Assembly: GCA_945787155.1 (NCBI GenBank) | Contig: CALZHD010000034.1 | Span: 1 to 61,406, forward strand | Source of the DNA: an uncultured Gammaproteobacteria bacterium | Lineage (GTDB): Bacteria > Pseudomonadota > Gammaproteobacteria > SZUA-140 | DNA: 61,406 nucleotides | Reading direction: 5' to 3' | Shown: positions 55,011 to 61,406 of the stretch, one piece after another | Layout: every line of letters begins with the position of its first letter | How positions within the stretch are numbered: the first letter of the stretch is position 1 | Made by a program: the position numbers and the translations under genes | The notes under the pieces: model-generated | Seen by the model: the letters and a program-made list of their open reading frames with translations, nothing else | The model's database searches: none | Told to the model about the DNA's origin: nothing

Positions 55011-55589
55011 TTAGCCATTCAGTTTCCCCACCGTCAACGCCAGTTTTTGGCCAAGACTCATCACCGCATTTTGTTTTCGCTCATCCACAAGCGAACCATC
55101 CTCATTGAATGCGTTAAATGCTTGTGGAATGGCTTGCTGCTCGGGTAACACCGTGACCCCAATATTGGCAAGTAACATTCTTAAAAAAACTAACCCACGA
55201 AGCCCACCCAAAGCACCCGGTGATGCAGCCAGAATAGCCGCCATTTTTCCCTGGTATGCCGCCAATGGAGGCTCATTATCTGACTCGGCCCGCGATGCCC
55301 AATCAATGACATTTTTTAGTAATGGACTAAAAGCACTATTATATTCAGGTGAAGCGATGATGAATGCGTCATGGTCGATCAAAAGTTTTTTAAATTTACG
55401 AGCATTCTCCGGCATCCCCTCTTCATCCTCCAGATCCTGATTGAAGAGTGGCATTGGATAATCCGCTAAATCAATCAGTGTGACATCTGCCCCAGCTTCC
55501 TCGGCACCCAATACCGCAATAGCTAATAGCTTTTTATTGAAGGAATCTTTTCTGCTACTACCCGCAAAAGCAAGAATTCTTGGTACCAT
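55011..55589 (-). CDS. NADPH-dependent FMN reductase family protein
   Basis: 192 residues. Flavodoxin-like fold: AFAGSSRKDSFNKKLL phosphate loop, ADYPMPLFNQDLEDEEGMPEN and SPEYNSAFSPLLKNVIDWAS, family signature for FMN/chromate/azo-type quinone reductases. Reduces FMN or quinones with NADPH; physiological partner unknown. 92 bp downstream of the yciI-like gene on the same strand. Confidence 0.9.
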   Translation of the reverse strand: MVPRILAFAGSSRKDSFNKKLLAIAVLGAEEAGADVTLIDLADYPMPLFNQDLEDEEGMPENARKFKKLLIDHDAFIIASPEYNSAFSPLLKNVIDWASRAESDNEPPLAAYQGKMAAILAASPGALGGLRGLVFLRMLLANIGVTVLPEQQAIPQAFNAFNEDGSLVDERKQNAVMSLGQKLALTVGKLNG

Positions 55590-55681
55590 TTACTTCCCCT
55601 TATATGATCAATAAGCCTGTAAAACCCCCAATCAGCGCTGACCGCAACATCCATTTTTAGGAGGATTCATTTGAAAGTGAC

Positions 55682-55969
55682 TCAGCCGAGCATAAATTTT
55701 AGCCGCTCATCGGCCTGTGATGGCGTAATCTCAAGAATTTCCGCGCTCACCACATTTTCCGCCACAAATGGATCGTCGTTTATTCTAATTTGAAGATCTG
55801 ACAGTGACGTATTATGTGCCACAATCCCACCCCCCAAATTCGGTTGAAGAGTGCCGACAAATAAAAACAGGCCGTCATCAATCCCGCGTTTGATCCATTC
55901 TTTGTGACCTTCCATCAACTGGCTGGCCTGGACTTTGTTGTTAGAAAATTTAAGCAATACGATAAACAT
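55682..55969 (-). CDS. YciI-family protein
   Basis: 95 residues, dimeric ferredoxin-like fold. MFIVLLKFSNNKVQASQLMEGHKEWIKRGIDDGLFLFVGTLQPN gives the conserved His (HKEW) near residue 23 and the LVxGxLxP pattern; DPFVAENVVSAEILEITP closes the fold. YciI proteins have unclear enzymatic activity. Short intergenic distance to the FMN reductase suggests one transcript. Confidence 0.85.
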   Translation of the reverse strand: MFIVLLKFSNNKVQASQLMEGHKEWIKRGIDDGLFLFVGTLQPNLGGGIVAHNTSLSDLQIRINDDPFVAENVVSAEILEITPSQADERLKFMLG

Positions 55970-56018
55970 CGGGGTTGTTCTCCTATCAACCTGGTTGGAT
56001 AAATAAATTCAGTATGGC

Positions 56019-56099
56019 TAATAATCTCTTACCCACTAATGTTCCTTTATTGCGTATAACTATAGATAGCCCCAATCGCATTCACATGGGGGCTTTTTT
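56019..56099 (+). ncRNA. candidate small RNA with promoter and terminator
   Basis: TTGGAT (55995-56000), 18-bp spacer and TAATAAT (56019-56025) would start transcription near 56032. A hairpin AGCCCC (56068-56073)/GGGGCT (56089-56094) with six T (56094-56099) ends it. No plus-strand protein gene precedes the terminator. The feature range begins at the -10 element; the RNA itself would be about 65-70 bases. Not matched to any known small RNA. Confidence 0.4.
56068..56099 (+). terminator. plus-strand terminator in a region with only minus-strand genes
   Basis: AGCCCC (56068-56073) pairs with GGGGCT (56089-56094) and is followed by TTTTTT (56094-56099). In the minus direction no U tract follows, so it does not serve the NfeD gene. 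Confidence 0.65.
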
Positions 56100-56125
56100 C
56101 CAAACCGAGTTAAACGAACCACCGT

Positions 56126-56608
56126 TCAGTCATCATCAACACCGTCCAACGGTTCTACCATGAGTAACTCACGATTGATCCCATCGATGCTGACCACTCT
56201 CACCTTCTCACCCGCCTCACAGTCTCTACCGCGTATGCGCAGTGTCACGCCCTGAATTTCGAACTGGCCATTGCCGTTCACAATCGGGGTTTCAAGCGTA
56301 ATCACATATCCGATTAAGCGCTCGACACGCATCACCCGCTGCGGCGCTTCGTCATCGGCCTCTTCTGCATCTCTCTTCCGGCCGCTCATTAACAATGTGG
56401 TTAACACGGTTCCGAGTGCGGCGACGGCAAAAAAGATGCCGAGCTGGTAGATCACGGGGAAGTGCGGTTTAAACCAGAGAATCCCGCCCACTACCGTCGA
56501 GGCAATCGCCACCCATGCCGGTTTGCTATTTGAGAAGTAAAAGGCAAACGTGCACGCTAGCAGTGTGACGGTCCACCAGTGCCATTGTTCCAACATAAAT
56601 CCAGTCAT
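56126..56608 (-). CDS. NfeD-family membrane protein
   Basis: 160 residues from ATG 56608 with GGGGAG upstream; an upstream extension to 56728 is rejected. Three to four membrane helices, then an NfeD beta-barrel OB-type domain (IGYVITLETPIVNGNGQFEIQGVTLRIRGRDCEAGEKVRVVSIDG). NfeD proteins usually pair with an SPFH-family (stomatin-like) gene, which is not adjacent here. Confidence 0.85.
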   Translation of the reverse strand: MTGFMLEQWHWWTVTLLACTFAFYFSNSKPAWVAIASTVVGGILWFKPHFPVIYQLGIFFAVAALGTVLTTLLMSGRKRDAEEADDEAPQRVMRVERLIGYVITLETPIVNGNGQFEIQGVTLRIRGRDCEAGEKVRVVSIDGINRELLMVEPLDGVDDD

Positions 56609-56786
56609 GATCTCCCCGCTATTAATCGCTAATTCAGCCTGACAAGCATTAAGTCTATGAATGGCATAGTCTATCGAGCCGCGCTGCGCTTTGCTATCAA
56701 AAAACAACAGATCAACAAACGCGAACAAAACTGAAGATAACAGGGATTTTTTTCGCCATTTCCTCTAAAATGTGGCTCTTTTTTTC

Positions 56787-56809
56787 GGTCGGAGCCTTAT
56801 TCTCCGACC
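56787..56809 (+). promoter_or_regulatory. hairpin in the 5' leader of rapA
   Basis: GGTCGGAG (56787-56794) and CTCCGACC (56802-56809), perfect 8-bp arms with a 7-base loop, five bases before CAAGGG, the ribosome site of rapA. No U tract follows in either direction, so it is not a terminator. It could control access to the ribosome site. Confidence 0.5.
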
Positions 56810-56831
56810 CGCTTCAAGGGTATTTAAAAAC

Positions 56832-59816
56832 GTGCAAGATTTTCTCCCCGGCCAACGCTGGATCAGTAACGCCGAGATTCAAATGGGGCTGGGCACCGTC
56901 CTCAGTTGCGATCACCGCACTGTCACCATCCTTTTTATGGCCACTGGTGATACACGTACCTACGCCAAATTGACTGCGCCACTGACCCGCGTGGTCTTCT
57001 CAGCAGGCGACAAAGTTAAGGCGCACGACGGCTGGCTGCTGAAAATTTCACAGGTGGAAGAACAGGACGGCCTGATCCTCTACCATGGCACCGATGAAGA
57101 TGGCGGCACGCGCCAACTACCCGAGGGTGCGCTGGATAACTTCATCAAACTCAATCGCCCCACCGAACGCCTCTTCAGCGGACAGGTCGATAAAAACAAG
57201 TGGTTTGAACTGCGCCAACAGAGCCACCTGCACGCCAATCGTCAGGCACGCGGTGAATTGCTCGGCTTGACCGGTGTACGCACCAGCCTGATCCCACATC
57301 AGCTCTACATCGCCCACGAGGTGGCCAACCGTTACGCGCCACGTGTACTGCTTGCCGATGAGGTGGGCCTGGGCAAAACCATCGAAGCGGGCATGATCAT
57401 CCATCAACAGCTGCTCACTGAACGTGCCAGACGTGTATTGATTGTGGTGCCGGAGAGTTTGATCCATCAGTGGCTGGTCGAGATGCTGCGCCGTTTCAAT
57501 CTCCATTTCAGTATCTTCGATGAGGCGCGCTGCCAGGCGCTTGCCGGTCACCACTCTGAGGAGGAGGCGCATCTTGAAGATGAAATCGACGATCCGACGG
57601 GCGCTGACGATCATTTCGACACTAACCCTTTTAACAGCGAGCAGCTGATTCTCTGTAGCCTGGAGTTCCTCAGTGGACAACCTGACCATTTCCAGGAAGC
57701 ACTGGGGGCTGAGTGGGATATGCTGGTGGTCGATGAGGCACACCACCTTGAATGGAGCCCACAGCAGTCGAGTATTGAGTATCGCTGTATCGAACAGCTG
57801 GCGGCAATCACCAAAGGCGTGCTCCTGCTGACTGCGACACCCGAACAGCTTGGCAAGGCGAGCCACTTTGCGCGCCTGCGCCTGCTCGACCCCGACCGCT
57901 TCCCTGACCTTGAGCGCTTCATCGATGAAGAACAGCATTATGCACCGATTGCCGAAGCGGTCGAGGCGCTGTTAAGCCAGCAGCCGTTAAATGAACACGT
58001 ACGCGCCACGCTTGAGACAACACTCAACGAAGGCGACAACCAGCCCCTGCTGGATAAACTCAACCTGCTTGACGAGAGCAGTGCTGAAGATGAAATCGCG
58101 GCCAGGAATGAATTGACCGAACACCTGCTCGATCGTCACGGTACTGGACGTGTATTATTCCGCAACACTCGCGCCGCGATCAAAGGCTTCCCAGAGCGCC
58201 GTGTCAGCGGCTACCCACTGCCACAACCGGAAGCCTATCGTGACGCCCTGCTACAGCTAATGCTGGACCAGGCGGTCGAGACGCGCCAACTGCTCTGCCC
58301 CGAACTCGCCTATCAGGCAGTGGCGAGTGGCATGTCATGGGAATCAGTCGACCCACGGGTCGAGTGGCTCAGTCATAAACTGAAAGCACTGAAACCGGCC
58401 AAGGTGCTGGTGATCGCGGCCGATGCCATCACTGCAATGGATCTCGCCGATGCACTACGCAAAAAAGATGGCATCTACCCCGCGCTGTTCCATGAACATC
58501 TCTCGATTGTCGAGCGCGACCGTGCCGCGGCCTATTTCTCAGATCCCGAATACGGCAGCCCGGTATTGATCTGCTCCGAAATCGGCAGTGAAGGACGCAA
58601 CTTCCAGTTCGCCCATCACCTGATTCTGTTTGATCTGCCACTCAACCCCGACCTGCTGGAACAGCGCATCGGCCGACTCGACCGTATCGGCCAGCAAAAC
58701 ACTATCGACATTCATGTGCCGTACATAGAGAAGACAGCGCAAGAGGTGATGTATCGCTGGTATCACCAAGGGCTCAACGCCTTTGAGCAGACCTGTCCGG
58801 CAGGCCATAACGTCTTCACCAGGCTCATGCCAACATTGATCGAGACACTGTATCAAATAGATGCCAGCGACAATAATGATGACGAAAATGGCGATGATGA
58901 CCTCACATCACTGATCACCACCACCGCAAAAATCCACCACGAGTTAAACGAAGCGTTGCACAACGGTCGTGATCAACTGCTGGAATACAACTCCTGTCGA
59001 CCGCACATCGCTAACCAGTTAAAAACAGCTGCAAGTCAAAATGAACACAGCGCGCTACTGGCCGATTACCTCACACAGGTCTTTGATTGTTACGGCATAG
59101 AGAGCGAGCATCATAGCGATGCGTGCCAGATCATCCGCCCGGGAGATCATATGCAGAACAGCAGCTTTCCCGGCCTGCACAGTGAAGGGATGACCATCAC
59201 CTATGAACGTGACACCGCGCTCACCAATGAAGATGTGCACTACATCAGCTGGGAGCATCCGCTCACAACCGGCGCAATGGAGATGTTACTCAACAACGAA
59301 CAAGGTAACACCGCAATCGCAGCAATCAAACACCCGGCCATTAAAGCGGGAACGCTGCTACTCGAGTGCCTTTTTGTACTGGAGAGTAGTGCAAACAGCG
59401 CCCTGCAATCCAGACGCTATCTACCACCGACATTGATCCGCGTGATGATCGACCCACAGGGACGGGACTACAGCAGTCAACTCGCCAGCGAAGCACTGCA
59501 ACAGATTCGCGCCAAAGTTGATCGTGAGACGACACGCAAGATTATCCGCGCCTTTGGAAAAAAACTACGAGAGATGGTACCCCTCGCCGAACAACAGGCA
59601 GAAAAACTGGCGCCCGCATTTTTACAGGAGGCGCAGGCACGCGCTCAGTCGATGCTTAATCGCGAGATCAATCGCCTCAAGGCGCTACAGCAGATCAACC
59701 CTAATGTACGGGACGATGAGATACAGTTTTTTGAAGACCAACAAACAGCACTCACACAGGCAATCAAAGCGGCACATCTACGGCTTGATGCAGTGCGTGT
59801 GATTATTAGTACCTGA
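56832..59816 (+). CDS. rapA: RNA polymerase-associated ATPase RapA
   Basis: 994 residues from GTG 56832 (VQDFLPGQRWISNAE), which aligns with the E. coli start (968 residues); an upstream start at 56772 would translate through a hairpin and is rejected. Swi2/Snf2 helicase: Walker A DEVGLGKT (176-183), DEAH (301-304), helicase C half with SEIGSEGRNFQFAHHLILFDLPLNPDLLEQRIGRLDRIGQ in pieces, and the RapA C-terminal region. Recycles RNA polymerase after transcription. An acidic insertion near residues 243-262 is longer than in E. coli. Its stop overlaps the yaeQ start (TGATG). Confidence 0.95.
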   Translation: MQDFLPGQRWISNAEIQMGLGTVLSCDHRTVTILFMATGDTRTYAKLTAPLTRVVFSAGDKVKAHDGWLLKISQVEEQDGLILYHGTDEDGGTRQLPEGALDNFIKLNRPTERLFSGQVDKNKWFELRQQSHLHANRQARGELLGLTGVRTSLIPHQLYIAHEVANRYAPRVLLADEVGLGKTIEAGMIIHQQLLTERARRVLIVVPESLIHQWLVEMLRRFNLHFSIFDEARCQALAGHHSEEEAHLEDEIDDPTGADDHFDTNPFNSEQLILCSLEFLSGQPDHFQEALGAEWDMLVVDEAHHLEWSPQQSSIEYRCIEQLAAITKGVLLLTATPEQLGKASHFARLRLLDPDRFPDLERFIDEEQHYAPIAEAVEALLSQQPLNEHVRATLETTLNEGDNQPLLDKLNLLDESSAEDEIAARNELTEHLLDRHGTGRVLFRNTRAAIKGFPERRVSGYPLPQPEAYRDALLQLMLDQAVETRQLLCPELAYQAVASGMSWESVDPRVEWLSHKLKALKPAKVLVIAADAITAMDLADALRKKDGIYPALFHEHLSIVERDRAAAYFSDPEYGSPVLICSEIGSEGRNFQFAHHLILFDLPLNPDLLEQRIGRLDRIGQQNTIDIHVPYIEKTAQEVMYRWYHQGLNAFEQTCPAGHNVFTRLMPTLIETLYQIDASDNNDDENGDDDLTSLITTTAKIHHELNEALHNGRDQLLEYNSCRPHIANQLKTAASQNEHSALLADYLTQVFDCYGIESEHHSDACQIIRPGDHMQNSSFPGLHSEGMTITYERDTALTNEDVHYISWEHPLTTGAMEMLLNNEQGNTAIAAIKHPAIKAGTLLLECLFVLESSANSALQSRRYLPPTLIRVMIDPQGRDYSSQLASEALQQIRAKVDRETTRKIIRAFGKKLREMVPLAEQQAEKLAPAFLQEAQARAQSMLNREINRLKALQQINPNVRDDEIQFFEDQQTALTQAIKAAHLRLDAVRVIIST

Positions 59817-60345
59817 TGGCACTCAAGGCAACTATTTTCAAACTTGACCTTCAGGTTGACAATATTGATCGTCACTACTATCAGACACACACGCTGACGA
59901 TTGCCCGCCATCCGTCGGAAAACAATGAGCGCATGCTATATCGGATCATTGCATTCGCCCTGAATGCACATTGCTCTTTACCAAAGGGATTAGCAGCATC
60001 GATGAGCCTGATCTGTGGCGTCATTCGGCCAGCGGCGAGATCGAACAGTGGATTGAACTTGGGCAGCCGGATGAAAAACGGCTGCGCAAGGCGTGTGGCC
60101 TGGCACGTCAGGTGCTAGCCTACAGTTACAGCGCGAGAAGTGGTCCAGTATGGTGGCAACAGCTCTCCGAACGCACAAAAAACAGCCGTAATCTCTCCGT
60201 TGCCCAGCTCTCCATCAATAGTGACTGTCCCATCGACTCGCTGGTAACGCGCCAGATGCAGCTCAACTGCACGATTCAGGATGGCACGATTTGGCTGACC
60301 AACAGTACTGAGACCCTGGAGGCTTCTATCCAATCTTTTACGTAG
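59816..60345 (+). pseudogene. yaeQ: YaeQ family gene, frameshifted
   Basis: Start MALKATIFKLDLQVDNID and TIARHPSENNERMLYRIIAFALNAH match YaeQ. The frame then turns to an unrelated tail, while LLFTKGISSIDEPDLWRH, QWIELGQPDEKRLRKACG, WWQQL and TIQDGTIWLTN continue in another frame from about 59971 to a stop at 60343-60345. Together they make a protein of about 176 residues, the expected length (E. coli 181). A net -1 shift near 59970 is needed; either a real mutation or a sequence error. YaeQ has a nuclease-like fold of unknown function. Translationally coupled to rapA. Confidence 0.85.
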
Positions 60346-60396
60346 GTTTCTGTGCATGCGCCCGTGAAACTTATCTACACCAGCCTCGTAATAGAG

Positions 60397-60486
60397 CGGT
60401 TGGTCCCTATCCAGGTGAAAAGCACACTGATTGACCTCGCGTGGCCTGTTGTCATTCCGATTCATCCCCACCCACGTGGGGAACAC
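60397..60486 (-). CRISPR. two-repeat CRISPR relic, type I-E-like
   Basis: A 29-base unit at 60458-60486 reads on the minus strand GTGTTCCCCACG...GGGGATGAATCG with an internal CCCCACG/TGGGG stem, the classic form of type I-E repeats. A second unit at 60397-60425 matches it at 19 of 29 positions, starts exactly 61 bases away and leaves a 32-base spacer (60426-60457), the I-E periodicity. The degenerate unit would be the trailer-end repeat. Units 61 bases further on either side do not match. No cas genes are in the window. Inferred to be the remains of an array. Confidence 0.72.
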
Positions 60487-60578
60487 GTTTGATTCGGTAA
60501 AATCTTCGGTCATTAATAACGCACGGCGCGTTTGCCAACACCAACTTCACCTATGAAAAAGCCGGAAACGGTCAGTGA

Positions 60579-61187
60579 TTAACTCGACATTTTTCGCCAA
60601 CATAGCAGACGATTGTTAGCAGGCATTGGATAATCCTGTTGCAACATCATCCCAGCCTGCTGCGCCAGTAGGTCCACCGCCTCGAAGTCACGAATACCAC
60701 TATGCGGATCACGCTGTTTCAGATGCTGATCAAAATAGCGGTTACTTTCACTTGAATATTGATGGTTGTAGTTGAACGGCCCATAGAGCAGAAATAACCC
60801 ATCGACTGGAAGCAAGCGACCCACCCCGGAGAAAAGCATCTCCACCGCTTCCCAACTCATAATATGTACAGTATTGGCGGAGAAAACGGCATCGACCGCG
60901 AGCGGCGGCCAGACCTGTTTCGTCACATCAAGTGACAGTGGCGGGCGCGTATTGGCAAGCGCCGCCTCATCCAGCCAGGCGTGGATATCGGCATGGTTAA
61001 GCGCTCGATCACTGGTGTGCCACACCAGATGCGGCATCTTCGCAGCAAAGTAGATGGCATGCTGGCCCGTACCACTGCCAATTTCAAGCACGGCATTACA
61101 ATGACCCAACAACGGGCGAATGACCTCAAGAATCGGATCTCTGTTTTTGTCGCACGCGGCTGCATAGCCGCGGGGTTTATTAATCAT
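60579..61187 (-). CDS. DUF938 SAM-dependent methyltransferase-like protein
   Basis: 202 residues from ATG 61187 (MINKPRGYAAACDKNRDPILEV), which aligns with the family start; upstream alternatives at 61202 (GTG) and 61208 (TTG) have no better ribosome site. Class I methyltransferase glycine loop VLEIGSGTGQHAIYFA, HTSDRALNHADIHAWL, and IMSWEAVEMLFSGVGRLLPVDGLFLLYGPFNYN. Substrate unknown. Confidence 0.88.
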   Translation of the reverse strand: MINKPRGYAAACDKNRDPILEVIRPLLGHCNAVLEIGSGTGQHAIYFAAKMPHLVWHTSDRALNHADIHAWLDEAALANTRPPLSLDVTKQVWPPLAVDAVFSANTVHIMSWEAVEMLFSGVGRLLPVDGLFLLYGPFNYNHQYSSESNRYFDQHLKQRDPHSGIRDFEAVDLLAQQAGMMLQQDYPMPANNRLLCWRKMSS

Positions 61188-61208
61188 TAAAGTTGTATTC
61201 ACAATCAA

Positions 61209-61406
61209 ATTTACTCTGCGTCCATTCTAACGTGGATGAGCAAGCGACGACACAAACACGATAATCAGATGACTTAATCCTATTTTCACAGCCTCTCATA
61301 CTGCGCTAGCGATTAAAAATGACGATAAAATGGCGTTCTAAAACAATAACAGTTGACATTTCACAGAACCCTACCATTTTCATATCAGGTTAGTGTACAC
61401 TCGAGC
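61209..61406. other. 198-bp noncoding right end
   Basis: AT-rich, with no gene. A TTGACA hexamer lies at about 61353-61358 but no -10 at proper spacing is seen, and a GTGTACAC palindrome lies near 61394-61401. Probably the promoter area of a gene beyond the window. Confidence 0.4.

Noticed and set aside
55975..56163. 62-codon plus-strand frame between the YciI and NfeD genes
   Set aside because: Runs through a terminator hairpin and into the NfeD gene; no family resemblance.
57117..57938. 273-codon antisense frame inside rapA
   Set aside because: Overlaps the well-conserved helicase core in another frame; no recognisable domain.
60115..60513. Minus-strand reading frame of 132 codons beginning MTEDFTESN and containing VFPTWVGMNR
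   Set aside because: VFPTWVGMNR is the typical false translation of a type I-E CRISPR repeat; the rest is antisense to yaeQ.
60519..60547. Third CRISPR unit 61 bases beyond the intact repeat (and another at 60336-60364)
   Set aside because: Only a few matching positions in each; chance level.
61353..61380. TTGACA near the right end as a promoter
   Set aside because: No acceptable -10 hexamer at 15-19 bp; the gene it would serve lies outside the window.

Overview
The window looks like a chromosomal segment of a gammaproteobacterium, roughly half G+C. It carries an MSHA-type type IV pilus locus, rapA, nikR with an ECF-type nickel transporter, a KdnA/KdnB pair for 8-amino-Kdo (best known from Shewanella), dbpA, yaeQ, a MipA/OmpV barrel and an initiator tRNA. 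The genus cannot be fixed from the sequence alone. Most of it is dense, ordinary coding sequence with short operons. The accessory marks are an IS30 remnant at the left edge and a two-repeat CRISPR relic near the right edge.

Layout. 1-1037: IS30-family remnant with a damaged transposase. 1182-3142: HxlR-type regulator divergent from a membrane protein and a MAPEG protein, with a palindromic operator between. 3451-12017: leucine/acetoacetate catabolism cluster (thiolase, methylcrotonyl-CoA carboxylase beta, enoyl-CoA hydratase, SDR, HMG-CoA lyase, acetoacetyl-CoA synthetase, AcuI-like reductase), preceded by a possible 28-codon leader. 12061-15690 (minus): M48 protease, LemA, DUF3592 protein. 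16126-27263: MSHA pilus operon. 27347-29087 (minus): dbpA and a cold-shock gene with a clear promoter and terminator. 29388-33322: MOSC and DUF1415 proteins, then an Old Yellow Enzyme and a long RluA-family pseudouridine synthase. 33555-36461: small lipoprotein and kdnAB. 36802-42659: nickel uptake region (LbtU-like barrel, NikK, NikR, NikL, NikM, NikQ, NikO). 42732-42808: tRNA-fMet. 42866-44243 (minus): truncated hemoglobin and an iron-sulfur flavoreductase. 44735-49609: DUF4124 protein and a glycerophosphodiester/glycerol-3-phosphate set. 49803-53131: periplasmic-binding-like lipoprotein and a membrane GGDEF-EAL protein. 53128-56608: HIT, PPOX, MipA, FMN reductase, YciI and NfeD proteins. 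56832-60345: rapA and a frameshifted yaeQ. 60397-60486: CRISPR relic. 60579-61187: DUF938 methyltransferase.

How the genes work together. The catabolic cluster would take methylcrotonyl-CoA through HMG-CoA to acetyl-CoA plus acetoacetate, reactivate acetoacetate and cleave it to acetyl-CoA. The isovaleryl-CoA dehydrogenase and the biotin subunit of the carboxylase are not in the window. The nickel region is a complete NikR-controlled ECF importer (K-L-M-Q-O) and appears to have recruited an outer-membrane barrel. MshE carries the N-terminal fold that binds cyclic di-GMP in its family, and a cyclic di-GMP enzyme lies about 33 kb away.

Most worth a second look: a degenerate type I-E CRISPR relic whose two repeats are exactly 61 nt apart; frameshifts in mshO, yaeQ and the transposase; an initiator tRNA with an apparent U1-U72 mismatch; two intergenic terminators without a gene, which may mark small RNAs; a 34-bp perfect palindrome behind the pilin gene; a lipoprotein gene whose signal peptide has no canonical start codon; and the barrel-to-ECF nickel arrangement.
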